DNA of 64,000 nt from Pictodentalium vernedei (GCA_031216915.1 CM062289.1:25873533-25937532), one strand, 5' to 3'. Shown: positions 1 to 10,981, numbered from the stretch's first letter. Program-made: numbers and translations. Notes: generated from the sequence alone by a model not told the origin.

Positions 1-287
1 CGATAAATTGTGCAAAAGAGCCGCCACGTAATCTCCACTATCGCTTCAAATGTCATTTTTTATTAATTTTACGACTGAATGTGTGTTATCTTGTTAGAGT
101 GGATACGTCCAATCTTATTCATCAGAAAACTTTAGAGTGAGTTGTTATCTTCAGAAAGTCGACTATAAAGTATTGTATGAAATTCAAATCTCCCCAGGAT
201 TCGATTTTTTCGAAAAAATCGAGATGGTTTCGAATCGAATCGAAGTGACAAGATTCGAAATCGAATCGAATCTCGAAGATTCGCCGA

Positions 288-990
288 ACCCAAATAGTAA
301 ATACGGAAGAATGGAGACTCCACAGCTGCAGTTTTATGACTCCGCCGTCTCGTTCCACCGTTAATATACAGAACCGCACATACGTTTGAATCGGTTAAGA
401 CGCACGAGATTGCTTTGGCCCAGTATATCCCGAGAGCCGAAGGCTCTAGTGATATCCTTGGTGTGTATGTGCGCTTCTGTATTTATCACACACCTCCCAC
501 AGGACCATAATACTAAATACGGAAGAATGGAGACTCCCCACATCCTCAGTTTTGTGATTACGCCGTGTAGTTCCGTCGTTAATTTTCAGAACTGCACACA
601 CGTTTAAATCGGTTAAGAATTATCGCACGAGTTTGCTTTGGCCCAGGATATCCCGAGAGCCGAAGGCTCGGTGATATCCTGGGCAAAAGCAAACGAGTTT
701 GTGTGTATGTGCGGTTCTGTATTTATCACACACCTCCCACAGGACCCAAATAGTAAATACGGAAAAATGGAGACTCCCCACATCCGCAGTTTTGTGATTA
801 CGTCGTGTAGTTCCGCCGTGTAGTTCCGTCATTAATTTTCAGAACCGCACATATGTTTGAGTCGGTTAAGAATTCTCGTACGAGATTGCTTTGGCCCAGT
901 ATATCCCGAGAGCTGAAGGCTCGAGTGATATCCTGGGCCAAAGCAAACGAGTTTGTATGTATGTGCAGTTCTGTATTTATCACACACCTC
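288..990. repeat. Tandem array of about four 217-240 bp hairpin-bearing units
   Basis: The phrase TAGTAAATACGGAA recurs at about 294, 511 and 751, and the GAACCGCACATACG-like phrase at about 371, 588 and 841. The first and last units are partial. Each unit holds an inverted pair: TTTGCTTTGGCCCAGTATATC faces GATATCCTGGGCCAAAGCAAA around a short loop rich in GAGAGCCGAAGGCTC. No target duplication was found. The first 287 bases hold only a low-complexity TTCGAATCGAAT stretch near 194-262. Confidence 0.8.
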
Positions 991-1654
991 GCATGTAACA
1001 ACCAGTCTTCACGAAAATTTGAACTAAAAGCACTTTTTAACTGAATAATTGCTGCTTCCTTCGTTGCCAACAATATATCACTGATAGTTGGCGGGGGTAC
1101 CAACACAAATTTGCTTTTTAATTTTTACGGCATTCAATTGGTCGAAACCAATTGACTCCGATCAGTGTCACGGTCACGATGATCGAACTTCAAATATTGA
1201 CTAAACTGCGGGGAATAACACAACAAAATGTTTTTAAATAGCTAATAAGTTTAGCACACTCCATCATTATATGACAAGTTGTGGAAAATATTTGTCAACG
1301 AATAAGCAGTCAGGATGTTAATTTTATTTGGTAAAGTTTTGGCTCGAATCTCATTGTTTGAATATCCCGTATAAACAAATCTAAATGAGGAACTTGGAAT
1401 TTCCAAGTGATCTCGACTCCGGTGCATTCGACCAGTGATTGACGTGATTTATTTAGACGGGTTCCTTCTCTGTTTACGTTTGAAACGAAATCGAACGTGT
1501 TTTGTATCACCACATGTACGATACAGCTTTGTTTTTATTGTACAGGTAGAACAGTAGAAATCCCGTGTTTTACCTTAATAGGTGTGTTATAAATGTTACT
1601 ATCTCGATGTTATAGAGGCGAGATAAATATTTCTTGATTTTCGAATATCGAAAA
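991..1654. other. Unannotated spacer
   Basis: No coding, RNA or repeat signal was recognised here. Confidence 0.5.
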
Positions 1655-1712
1655 CAGGGGCGGCGGAACGATTTTCAAAGTGTGTGTGTGGGGGGGGGGG
1701 GGGGGGGGCTGG
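1655..1712 (+). mobile_element. Possible hAT-type terminus followed by (TG)n and poly-G
   Basis: CAGGGGCGGCGG at 1655 is the kind of terminus seen in hAT elements and runs into GTGTGTGTG and a G tract of about 20 bases. A candidate opposite end, CCGCCGCCCATG, lies at 2178-2189, but its flank does not match as an 8-bp target duplication. The call rests on the terminus alone. Confidence 0.3.
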
Positions 1713-2137
1713 ATCGGGCGATCGATTGTCGTCGGTACCATGGTCGCCCCGTGCTAAGAAAATTTTAAATTCCAGGGTCCCCAAACCGCCATTTCCATCC
1801 TGAGCGGATATTTTGAGATTTTTCAGATGTATTTGAAAGATTTCACACTTTGAGAGCCGTTAAAAAATAGTCGAGATTTTCATACCTACGCCAATGTTTT
1901 TCACTCTCTGATTGACAAGCAGCCTTCATCTCATGTATGGAGGATATTGAGACATTGAAAAATGTTGTATGCTAGTCACACTTTGTGACAAACATCAAAC
2001 ACTGAAAACTTATACCAGTACGAGAGAAACGCAGCTGGCGAAAGTATGGGGGAGGCTCTGGGTCCGCCCCTTGTTTCACCAGTCATTGGTTGTGTTAAAA
2101 TATATGCGTACAAAAAAACATGGCCCGGCCAAAAAAG

Positions 2138-2189
2138 TGTGTGTGTGGGGGGGGGGGGGGGAGGCTGACCTACCTCTCCGCCGCCCATG
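2138..2189. repeat. (TG)n poly-G tract
   Basis: GTGTGTGTG is followed by 15 or more G residues, in the same orientation as the tract at 1680. Between the two tracts (1713-2137) nothing was recognised. Confidence 0.6.
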
Positions 2190-2246
2190 CTATAACTAGA
2201 GCCCGAACGAATAACTGTACGACTTTGTGAGTGAAGGGATATCACA

Positions 2247-2495
2247 TTAACCCTTCACCCAACGAATCGGCCTCATCCGCCCGCGTAAATTGCAAATTCA
2301 GCAGTTGAAAAAAGATTATTTTTCCAAAAATTTTTACAAAATGATATCATGTGACCCCTCGCTGGAACGAGCTTGTCGAGCTCGTTCCAACGAGGGTTCA
2401 CATGATATGGTTTTGTTGAAATTCTTTGAAAAATTTGAAAAAATGATATTTAAAATAATAAATTTTGATATCGTCTGCGTTGGGTAAAGGGTTAA
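2247..2495. mobile_element. TTAA-flanked MITE, family A copy 1 (piggyBac-like)
   Basis: TTAA at 2247-2250 and 2492-2495 flank ends CCCTTCACCCAACG and CGTTGGGTAAAGGG. The centre is a hairpin with GGAACGAGC...GCTCGTTCC and CATGTGACCC facing GGTTCACATG. TTAA duplications with CCY-type ends are characteristic of piggyBac-superfamily elements. There is no transposase, so it is non-autonomous. Confidence 0.8.
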
Positions 2496-3097
2496 CTCAT
2501 CGGTAGTCAGCGCACAACTCCAGGGCAAGCTGGTAAACAACAGCCCATAACAGTATCCAATTCCTTATGGAATTAGACTGGTGCCCTGATAGCTTGGTAT
2601 GCGATGTTTCTTTTTTGTCATGCTAGAAAAGCCCCCCAATGGTGAAGTTTTTATATGTTTGTTTGGCAATCTAAATTTAGTGGCCATCCATTCCATCGAC
2701 TGGAAGCTGTTTAAGTAATTTACTCAATATACAATGTGAATGTATACACAAATATATAATTTACAAAAGCATATTTATAAATAGTTTCTGATATTTTAAC
2801 AGACCTTGTACCATTGGCGGGATGTTTTTAATAAGCATTTTCACAAATTACTGCTGGACCAGTTAATTATTGAGCGCCATCGAGTGGTCTGCGTCATCAG
2901 ATTTCATGAACATGTTAACTCATGGAACACCTAAATATATTTGAAATATGGATCATATGATTTGAACCACTACGTGCGCCCTACAGAGGCATGGCTGCCA
3001 ATGCTGGGTTATTACAGAAAATTTGATATACATTTACCCGAATGATCATTTTACGAAATACTTGGTCTTGGTTGCGTAAAAATGGGTGCAACGCTAC
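2496..3097. other. Unannotated spacer
   Basis: AT-rich DNA with no recognised gene or repeat. Confidence 0.5.
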
Positions 3098-3205
3098 TGC
3101 TCGTTTGGCCGAGAGCGCGGTGGTCTTTCTGGTTGACTTATTGGTTTTCAGATCGAAAGAACGTAGGTTCGATCCTTACCGGAATCACCTGCATTGTCTT
3201 TTTTT
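3098..3205 (+). pseudogene. tRNA-like sequence (SINE head or tRNA pseudogene)
   Basis: TTGGCCGAGAGCGCGGTGG resembles a class II tRNA D-arm (A box) and GTAGGTTCGATCCTTAC is a good T-arm and B box, followed by a T7 run at 3200 like a Pol III terminator. The acceptor ends do not pair and the anticodon arm is poor, so a functional tRNA is unlikely. It directly abuts a family C element. Confidence 0.35.
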
Positions 3206-3222
3206 ACCCAAGAACAAAATTT

Positions 3223-3765
3223 TATTATACGCCTGTTCTACAGCAACACAAAACCATGCGGAAAATGAAAATCTGTTTTTATTTACGGAACGGAAATCGT
3301 TGACGGACTATTTTTTTAAATAGAAGCGAAATTTCACTGGAATTTTCTATGAATCGTGCAACGCAATTACAGTTTGAATCGCTAGCGATAGCTGAAAATC
3401 GTCCCATGAGTTCCAATGTGTTCTATGTGCCAGTAGGCACATACATGTTAGAATAGACTGGAACTTAGGGGACGAAATGGTAACACAGTTTCCCCTCGCA
3501 ATTTGGTTGGCGATAAAGTGTGTTCTTTTTGTTGATAGTTGTCAAATGAATTGCTGAGTGTCCTTCTAATAATTGTTTTTTATAGACATGAAGGCGTGTA
3601 ATAAACACAGAACGACACACGCGTGTGAATGGGTTAATCGATATGGCAATTGTGCCATCGCGGAAGGATATAATTCGAGGCCTACGGCCTCTCGTTTTCT
3701 CCGTCCGCGCTGGCACTCGTGCCATATCGATTAACACATTCACACGCGTGTGTCGTTTTGTATAT
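3223..3765 (-). mobile_element. Composite hairpin element, family C copy 1
   Basis: Three modules recur in the same order in other C copies: a CCGCATGG...TCCGTCAACGATTT block, a TTCCAATGTGTTCTATGTGCC block, and a strong hairpin in which ACACACGCGTGTGAATGG and CGATATGGCA are repeated in inverse around GAGGCCTACGGCCTC. The order is reversed relative to 11371-11950. It has no coding capacity and no clear target duplication. Confidence 0.7.
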
Positions 3766-3974
3766 CCACTGTCCAGATTAGCACACGATTTGAGGTCTGC
3801 TAAGGCGTACACCACGCTTAAGGTACACCTTCTTTAAATCAATGCCAACCCTGCTAGGATCATTTTAGTAAGCTGTCAGGTTGGGTTTTTTTCCTGTTCT
3901 TGTGCTCCCCTTACAGTAAAACCGAATCCTCGCTGTTGAAGGTATCGTTTGACCTCATTCAACAAGCAAACATA

Positions 3975-4289
3975 CAGTTAAAACTAGAAGTCCTGTCATG
4001 AAATGCGCACAAATAGCACATCGACCTGCGCGTTAATCTACGCGTTATGACCATAGTAAAGGCCATCAAATTCTGCACATATGGCCTGTGCACAAGCAAT
4101 GTTTCAGCCAATGGACCTCCGGGTAACCCGGAGGTCCATTGGCAGAAACATTGCCTGTGTTTGCTATGAGTGACCCACAGAACCTGCCGTGCTTTGGATG
4201 TCATTCGATATGGCAATTGCGCGCAATTCCTACGCGCAATTAAGCCTAGATAAGCGCACAGTTCGTGACAGGACTTCTAGTTTTAACTG
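3975..4289 (-). mobile_element. TA-flanked foldback MITE, family B copy 1
   Basis: The ends CAGTTAAAACTAGAAGTCC and its inverse are flanked by TA at 3973-3974 and 4290-4291, as in Tc1/mariner insertions. The centre is the perfect palindrome CCAATGGACCTCCGGGT with its complement. The length of about 315 bp matches the other B copies. Confidence 0.85.
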
Positions 4290-4291
4290 TA

Positions 4292-5230
4292 TTGATCGAA
4301 CTATCATGGTTTTTGTAATATGCGGCATGGTCCTATCTAACCGACAAGTCAGCCTTCTGCGTTGATTTCTTTCTCGGTGTTGAAAAGTTCCTGCTTCAGA
4401 AACCCCATATTTTATGCGGTCACTTGCAGGAGGTCAACATCTATCATTAAGATGCAAAGTAATCCATTAGGTTTTGAAGTACAGAATATTTTTACGCCGA
4501 TTGTATGTACATATCAGAAATATTTATATTGAAAATATGGGCGGACGTGTCTATTTAACAGTAAGTATTCGAGTACTGCCTTTTCTGTTATGCAAAGAAA
4601 CGTTCCTGATTCACGGGTTCAACTACTGGATAATTACCAATGTCTACAAAACAGTTGTTCTAACAAGCTAGTGATCAGTTACATGTGTACTGATTAATAG
4701 ACTCTTCTAAATTCAGTTTAATATATTTACAATTGAAAATATACTGACTGCAATAAAAAAGGAGAAAAGTAAACCGTTTTGTGAATATTTTCAGCGATTA
4801 AAAACATTTTTGAAGAGACAATAACTACACCATAAAACTGAATAACATTCTTGTTCACTTGAATAACGTCCGCATACAAATTTTACGTGGGACGTTCGGG
4901 AAGTGGCCGGATACGGCACTATTATCTGATATGAAATCTCACGTGACTTTCCCTTCCTCAGATTGGCTGAGCGATTTTATATTATTTCCGATAATTTGAA
5001 CTATCGAGGGTTCTATAAATAATCGTGCACTATTCCCGTGACCTATACACTTTCTAAAAATAGCTGAGGAATATTCTAGGATGTGCGACTGACAGAACAC
5101 AAGGTATTTCCTCCGGAATTCTGTTTCGTTATTTTCAAGTTCAAGAACGAAAATACTTGTCTTGGGCAAGATCCCTGACAACTCGCAGTAGCCTTAGGGT
5201 TCAAATCCTGGTGGGCAGCAAGATTCTGCC
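4292..5230. other. Unannotated spacer
   Basis: No gene or repeat recognised. An inverted CCAAT box (GATTGGCTGAG) occurs near 4963, but nothing else suggests a promoter. Confidence 0.5.
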
Positions 5231-5239
5231 TCGGTTTGT

Positions 5240-5503
5240 TCGATATAATATAATAATTATCACACGGCATGGCGTTGACTATGCCAAATGATATATTATA
5301 AATATCAAACGGCATGGCGTTGACCATGCCAAATGATATACATGTATTATAAATATCTCACGGCGTGGGGTTGACTATACCAAAATTGTGGTCTTCGAGG
5401 AAGAATAGCCCACACACCTTCGCTACATGGACTATTCTTTCCCAAGGACCACTATTTTGGCATTGCCAACCCCCACGCCGTGCGATGTTTATAATTATCA
5501 TTC
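5240..5503. repeat. Tandem and inverted repeat cluster
   Basis: A unit of about 50 bp with CACGGCATGGCGTTGACTATG occurs three times (about 5262, 5309 and 5360). The last copy faces an inverse copy near 5460-5490 (GCCAACCCCCACGCCGTG) across an AAGAATAG...CTATTCTT hairpin. Confidence 0.7.
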
Positions 5504-5847
5504 AGTTTTGTAATATGTGAATCGGACCAGCCCTCAAAATTATTAACCACGGCAATCGGCAATACCGCTGTGAAGAACGTATCGGATTCTTGTACAGCAA
5601 AGGTCAAACTAAGATATCAAACTGTTTAACGTGCAAACTGAGAACAAAAATGGTTAACTATCTACCTCTTATCGCAACATTGGTAACGTTCTCATCACGA
5701 ACAGAGTATAACTTTCCTGTGCACACTGATGTCGAAAAATCAAACTTTTCAAGAAGCAAATTTTTGAATTTCCATAATGCAACTTGAAATATATCCAATT
5801 TAGTCTCGTTTGATAGCGCTCAATTAAATTGGTTAAATTTCTAGTTA

Positions 5848-6161
5848 CAGTTAAAACTAGAAGTCCTGTCACGAACTGTGCGCTTATCTAGGCTTAACTG
5901 CGCGTAGGAATTGCGCGCAATTGCCATATCGAATAGCATCCAAAGCATGGCAGATTCTCCCGGTTACTCATCGCAAACACAGGCAATGTTTTTGCCAATG
6001 GACCTTCGGGTTACCCGGAGGTCCATTGGATGAAACATTGCTTGTGTACAGGCCATATGTACAGAATTTGATAGCCTGACTATGGTCATACCGCGTAGAT
6101 TAACGCGCAGATCGACGTGCTATTTGTGCGCATTTCATGACAGGACTTCTAGTTTTAACTG
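5848..6161 (+). mobile_element. TA-flanked foldback MITE, family B copy 2
   Basis: Same ends and central palindrome as the copy at 3975. TA dinucleotides lie at 5846-5847 and 6162-6163. Confidence 0.85.
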
Positions 6162-6287
6162 TACCTTATGGGGAAAAGTTTGACATGAGCACATCCTTAA
6201 CTGTTACAGGATCAAGGCTACATGTACCTTGAGTGGGCCTCTACACATTAAATACAGTGAACGACTTGGACTTTCAAGACTGTGCCC

Positions 6288-6520
6288 ATGCGTTGTTTCC
6301 TTTGGGTAAGGCACTTCATCCCGATTGCCGACATGTGGGCACGGTGGCGCTGTGTACTAAGGCGTACTGCACGCCGATGGTTCACTTGTCTTCAACCAAT
6401 ACTAACCCTGCTTGTGTGGAGTTAGTATGTTGGGGAGTCTGGCAGCTGATCGCCATTGCTCGGTGGTTCTCCAGTTTTCACCACCCGTAAAACTGCCCTA
6501 CACGAAGTGACCCTGGTTCG
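6288..6520 (+). mobile_element. SINE fragment, truncated at both ends
   Basis: It carries the shared SINE body (GGTAAGGCACTTCATCCC, GGCGTACTGCACG, GTCTTCAACCAAT, GGTGGTTCTCC) but lacks both a Pol III promoter head and the AATA tail. The adjoining 6526-6606 forms a weak hairpin around GGGTAGAATAGTGCAC. Confidence 0.75.
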
Positions 6521-6759
6521 TGCGTGAACATTGCACAGTTGGGTAGAATAGTGCACAAACCACGGACGAGTGTACTATTCCACCCTACCATGCAATATTC
6601 AAACATAGTCAACAAGTCGTGCACTGTTTATTATATTGCATTGCGATTTCGTTTTACCTCACCTGACGTAATGAGTTCTAACGACCGTAACGGTCCCCAA
6701 AATTCGGTGTAGTTTTTTTTTTATTTTGCTATTGGTTGCCTTATAAATATATCTGTTGA

Positions 6760-6882
6760 TCTCTATTGAATCGAGCTCGTTGAGCCTGATCCAGCAAGGA
6801 GTAATAAACTATGTTTTTGAGGCAAAGTGTGAATTGTCTAGTAATTCAAGAAATTATTTGGCAAGTGTCGTCTGCTTTTCTG
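6760..6882. mobile_element. Family A-prime fragment (right half)
   Basis: CGAGCTCGTTGAGCC, CTATGTTTTTGAGGCAAA and CAAGTGTCGTCTGC match the right arm of the A-prime element at 13617. The left arm is missing. Confidence 0.5.
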
Positions 6883-6900
6883 GATGATGTTCAGGGGATT

Positions 6901-7275
6901 TTTGAGCGTGTCCCAACATAATTATGTTGACGATGGTGAATTGAGTTAAATGCAATACACAGTATCGGGAACACACATGTTTAGCCGTTATGACGTGACA
7001 CGAGAATCGCGCATATCTGTTGTTTGAATGATGAGGAATTCTGCAAGTTCAGTAATGAGAAGGTGTCCTACCATCCAAGTTTGAAACCTTATTAAAACTT
7101 GTTGAATTCTGCATTTGAAGTCAAAACACATAAATTTCAACCAGCGATTTTTGTGTCCACAGTTTCTTGTACTCATTGCATCATTTGGCCTATTTCCCCA
7201 CGAACAGATTTTAACCCTTCACAGAAAACACCTGATATAAAACTTTTTGTTATTTTAATTTAACTATGTGGGGAT
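6901..7275. other. Unannotated spacer
   Basis: It contains a short TTTTAACCCTTCACAG remnant near 7209 that may be a family A end. Nothing else was recognised. Confidence 0.4.
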
Positions 7276-8150
7276 GTGACAACCGTTAGTTTTTCCCAGT
7301 TTCTTATTCGACATTCGCTATCAACCGATTTTATCGGTTGATAGCGAATGTCGAATAAGGAACTGGGAATAAGTAACGGTTGTCACGCCCGTCAACTATG
7401 TTATTATGTGAGATTTAGTTGCAATTTACCATTCTCGTACTGGATGCATTCTGCATATATGCAGATATGGCCGGTGGCCGTTCTCCTCTTAATCATTTAC
7501 CCAACTTTAACATCATATACTCCTGTGGCAACCCAAGCTCTGTTTTACGAGTAAAATAGGATCCAGTCATTAATGTATGGGGAGGAAGTCAGAGCCGTAT
7601 TATCTATAAAGCTGACTAGGCTGAAGCCTAGGTGCCCGCAGGGACAGAGGACCCGTCAATTTAGTCAATTTTGTTTTGCTGAGACACTGTTACCAGCGCC
7701 TTATGGCTTTAATGGTTAAAGGCACTCTACGCCGTAGTGATACATGTACATATATATTTATCCATATATATACTCTCATAAGTATACTATATATTCATTT
7801 ATATATAGTACATTATTTTAATGCTTATTTAAATAATATGTCAACTAGTGAATAGACTTCTTCAGGAGATCTGCAAAATGGATATAGGGCTATGTACTGC
7901 GGCATAGTGCCTACCGAGCCAGGATCAGTCTGTCAACTGTAGTGGGGTGAAAGACTGAAGTGCCGGAGGGGGCCCCCAGGCCGAAGTACCTAAAGGCCTA
8001 GTGGCCCGGCCATGGATTAATACGGCACTGGAGGAAGTCCTTTAAAATGGAAACATTGGTATAAACGATTGACTAAACTTCACTTTATATCGATGTTGCG
8101 GATACGATTAGCCATTGTGCAGAAATATTTGATCTTTCACACCAATAAAA
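7276..8150 (+). mobile_element. Compound F+H repeat, copy 1, interrupted by a hAT MITE
   Basis: The left part (7276-7386) is a hairpin, TGTGACAACCGTTA...TAACGGTTGTCACG, with arms rich in CCCAGTTCCTTATTCGAC. It continues through TTTACCCAACTTTAACATC into a family H SINE-like tail (CTCTGTTTTACGAGTAAAAT ... GATTAGCCATTGTGCAG ... CACCAATAAA). The hAT MITE at 7590-8030 splits it. An inverted copy of the same compound lies at 8837-9347. Confidence 0.7.
7590..8030. mobile_element. Non-autonomous hAT-type element
   Basis: The ends CAGAGCCGTATTA and TAATACGGCACTG are inverted, and the 8-bp GAGGAAGT is duplicated exactly at 7582-7589 and 8031-8038. Both features are diagnostic of hAT insertion. Subterminal DNA is rich in AGGCCTAG and GGGGGCCCCC. 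The inverted paralogue near 8893-8901 shows the uninterrupted site. No transposase is encoded. Confidence 0.88.
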
Positions 8151-8160
8151 AAACATCATA

Positions 8161-8373
8161 CACGGCCAACGCCATTCACAAAAAAATCGTCATTCATATC
8201 TTTTCACCTTTTCCACCAAAACATAGCTTATGACACCTCATTGGAACGAGCGTTTCGAAGTCGTTCAAATGTGGATTATAAGCTGCATTTTAGAGGAAAA
8301 ATGAATTTGTTTAGTTATTCAAGAAGTCTCGCCCTCTCGTTCTGTCGGGTAAAGACTTTAGTAAATGGGGAAA
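8161..8373. mobile_element. Decayed family A-prime element
   Basis: The central CTCATTGGAACGAGCG...GTCGTTC, ACATAGCTTATGAC and TTTAGTTATTCAAGAAG match the A-prime copy at 13617. The right end GTCGGGTAAAG is recognisable, but no TTAA pair was seen. Confidence 0.5.
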
Positions 8374-8423
8374 AAAACGTGGAATCGAATTCAGTGCAAC
8401 AGATTATAAACATACCGACATTT

Positions 8424-8492
8424 CGTCGCCTGAATGCTAGAATGTTCTGTGTCCCCTATGGGACATAGAACTTTCTAGCACTCAGGCGATGA
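8424..8492. repeat. Palindrome E copy 1
   Basis: A near-perfect inverted repeat of CGTCGCCTGAATGCTAGAA around TCCCCTATGGGA. It belongs to a family with copies at 10915 and 18969. Confidence 0.85.
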
Positions 8493-8531
8493 TTTGTCAT
8501 CATCAGGTTTTCAAACATTTTATCCTAACTA

Positions 8532-8834
8532 CAGTTAAAACCAGAAGTCCTGTCACGAACTGTGCGCTTATCTAGGCTTACTTGCGCGTAGGAATTGCGC
8601 GCAATTGCCATATCGAATGGCATCCAAAGCAAGGCAGGTTCTCCGGGTCACTCATAGCAAACACAGGCAATGTTTCTGCCAATGGACCTCCGGGTTACCC
8701 GGAGGTCCATTGGCTGAAACATTGCTTATGCACAGGTCATATGTACAGAATTTGATGGTCACAACGCGTAGATTAACGCGCAGATCGACGTGCTATTTGT
8801 GCGCATGTCATGACAGGACTTCTAGTTTTAACTG
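8532..8834 (+). mobile_element. TA-flanked foldback MITE, family B copy 3
   Basis: Standard B ends and centre, with TA at 8530-8531 and 8835-8836. It abuts the truncated tail of the inverted F+H copy. Confidence 0.85.
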
Positions 8835-8836
8835 TA

Positions 8837-9347
8837 ACCGCAACATGGATTTTAAGTCAAGTTTAGTTTATACCAATGTTACCATTTTAAGGGACTTCCT
8901 TCCCGTACAAGCATACATTGGTGACCGGGTCCTATTTTACTAGTAAAACAGAGCTTAGGTTTCCACGGGGAGTATACAGTACAGTCACCGTGGACTGGTC
9001 GTAATCCACGCGCGGGCAGTGATGCCCACGCACGAGTTTACCAGGTAATAAAAATCCTCATCAGGAAAATTTTATTAAATGAAGCACCGAGTTGTACCTG
9101 GTGCTTCATTAATTAAATTTTTGATGATTATTCCAATAATTAGTGTTTGGAATCTAATATTACTGCATCCATGGAAATATTGTCCACGACGGCCGTGCTG
9201 TATCATGTTAAAGTTGGGTAAATGGTTACGAGGTGAACGGGCATCGATCTTATCTGCATATATACAGAATGCATCCAGTACAAGAACAGTAAATTGCAAC
9301 TGAATCTCACGTAGTGACAACCGTTACGTATTCCCAGTTCCTTATTC
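8837..9347 (-). mobile_element. Compound F+H repeat, inverted copy 2, interrupted by family D
   Basis: Read on the minus strand it matches 7276-8150: hairpin-arm remnant GTGACAACCGTTACG (9314-9328), TTAAAGTTGGGTAAATGG, TTTACTAGTAAAACAGAG and CCATTTTAAGGGACTTCC. It lacks the hAT insertion of copy 1 and carries the D element at 8982-9200 instead, so the two copies act as empty-site controls for each other. Confidence 0.7.
8982..9200 (+). mobile_element. TA-flanked foldback MITE, family D copy 1
   Basis: The ends CAGTCACCGTGGACTGG and CCACGACGGCCGTGCTG are flanked by TA at 8980-8981 and 9201-9202. The centre is a palindrome, ATGAAGCACC...GGTGCTTCAT, embedded in ATTAATTAAATTT. Confidence 0.85.
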
Positions 9348-9366
9348 AACCAAGTCCCGTCCATGC

Positions 9367-10287
9367 AGATCTATCGGATAAATATAATTCAATTCAATTC
9401 ATTTTATTTAACGGTATGTAAAATATAATAATCAATTCAGTTACAGAATAATATTGTGATATGTATACACACCGTTGAGGGACAGCGTAGCCAGATTGGC
9501 TGCCTTCCTGCTATCCCCCGAGGTGAAAATGTAATTAGAGCAACATCGTATCAGACAGAGTATACAGCCGGGAAGAGAGAAATACAGATCCTTTTGGAGT
9601 AATGTTGTATTATTGCATAGTTGCATTAATGCGTGGGAAACAAAACACTTAAAATATCAATAATATTATTAGAATATATTGAAAATAATATTGATAATAG
9701 TTAATAGTTTGGGAATAAGATAAGTGACAAACTGACGAGCTGGCCGGTAAAAGCAGAACTGTACTACAGATTAGTATAGTAAACTATCTAGTACAGTCTG
9801 GGCAATACGGGTTGTTACATGTAATTTGTGTTTGATAGTTTGAGAGAAGTTTTTGTGTTAACATTTTCTTAAACGCAATACGATTAGTAGCATTTCTTAT
9901 ACTCGGTTCCAGGTCGTTCCAAAGCCTAGGGTAGTTAAAACAAGGGAGGTAATCTAAGGATATTGTTCTTGTTCTGCAGACGCGAATCGATACCGAGTTC
10001 CTGGTGGTGGGACCAGTAGTATTATTATTAAAGAGTGAAAACATTGCATTTAATATATGTGTGTGTGTGTACGGTCCGAATAAGGTTTTCCACGGAGTGT
10101 TGTTATTAGCGTCAAGTCCCATGTGACACTCTTCTGCAGTATTGGTTGGACAGCTTTGCGGGTGCAGGTAGCCAACGAACTTAGTGAAAATCATCGCGAA
10201 TGGTAACCAACAGACTGGATGTTCAGTGTACTGACTTGTCACAGGCTTGACTTGAATCTTTTCGCTGTAGTTGAAGACACTCTGCAC
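9367..10287 (-). mobile_element. LINE 3' end, decayed (reverse-transcriptase C-terminus plus 3' UTR)
   Basis: On the minus strand an open frame of 167 codons (10287 to 9784) ends in a segment with YPRLWNDL, a short helix with FKKML..KLL, and CNNPYCPDC just before the stop. The LWN-L...FK..L pattern is typical of the C-terminal tail after the RT domain in many non-LTR retrotransposons; assignment to a clade is not possible by eye. About 400 bp of 3' UTR follows, ending in an ATTCAATTCAATTC microsatellite as in many LINE tails. The catalytic RT motif is absent, so the copy is 5'-truncated. A second copy at 23312-24184 shares both the C-terminus and the 3' UTR block TAGCCAGATTGGCTG. Confidence 0.65.
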
Positions 10288-10368
10288 TTATGCTCCCCAC
10301 CAACATAAAACACGTGAAGTGTTTTGTCGAGGGTAACGGCGTCCTTATGAGAATTAAGTTTTTATAAT

Positions 10369-10693
10369 TTTTTTTATTAGGGTTTAACGACACATTAACA
10401 GCCAGGGTCATATCATGTCAGTGACAGTTTTACGGGTGGAGGAAGCCGGAGTACCCGGAGAGAACCACCGAGCAACGACGAGCAGCTGTCAGCTCTCCAA
10501 CATCGTAACTCTGCACCGCGGCACAGGCAGGGTTAGATTGGTTGAAGACATGCGCTCCATCGACGTGCAGTACGCCTTAGTACACACCGTCATTGTGCCC
10601 ACATGTAGGCAATCGGAGTGAAGTGCCTTGCCCAAGGACACAACGCGGGAGCGCGAAACAGTCGCTGAAACGGTCAAGCATCCAACTACCAAC
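10369..10693 (-). mobile_element. 5S-type SINE, 5'-truncated, with perfect 12-bp target duplication
   Basis: AGTTTTTATAAT is duplicated at 10357-10368 and 10694-10705. On the minus strand the body runs from the end of the 5S-like head (GTTGGTAGTTGG) through GTCCTTGGGCAAGGCACTT to a GTTAAACCCTAATA tail. Most of the 5S head is missing, so the copy probably cannot be transcribed by Pol III. Confidence 0.85.
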
Positions 10694-10914
10694 AGTTTTT
10701 ATAATAGGCCTGCTGTTGAAATGTATTACTGAAGACATTGTCAGAGTGGTTATTTTTTATACTTCCTAATAAACCCTAAAACGATCTATTAAAGCCATCA
10801 GAATATTCACATTGGTTGACAAATGTGTAATCTTTTATGGGTGCGAAGTTCAAATTTGAAATATGGTTCATGATGAAATGGCTTGCATAATGTGCATAAT
10901 ATGAAAGCTAAATC

Positions 10915-10981
10915 CTCGCCTGAGTGCTAGAATGTTCTATGTTCCCTATGGGACATAGAACATTCTAGCACTCAGGCGACG
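10915..10981. repeat. Palindrome E copy 2
   Basis: CGCCTGAGTGCTAGAATG is repeated in inverse around TTCCCTATGGGA. The flank CGACGAAATGTG resembles that of copy 1. Confidence 0.85.

Noticed and set aside
1655..2189. Complete hAT element
   Set aside because: Plausible ends exist at both sides but the flanking 8 bp do not match and the two G tracts are in direct rather than inverted orientation.
8605..8943. 112-codon protein gene
   Set aside because: Most of it is translation of family B; identical peptides appear at other B copies on either strand.
10415..10621. Small protein beginning MSVTVLRVEEAGVPGENH
   Set aside because: The same peptide arises at 52008-52304 and 58287-58598 because it is the minus-strand translation of the SINE body.
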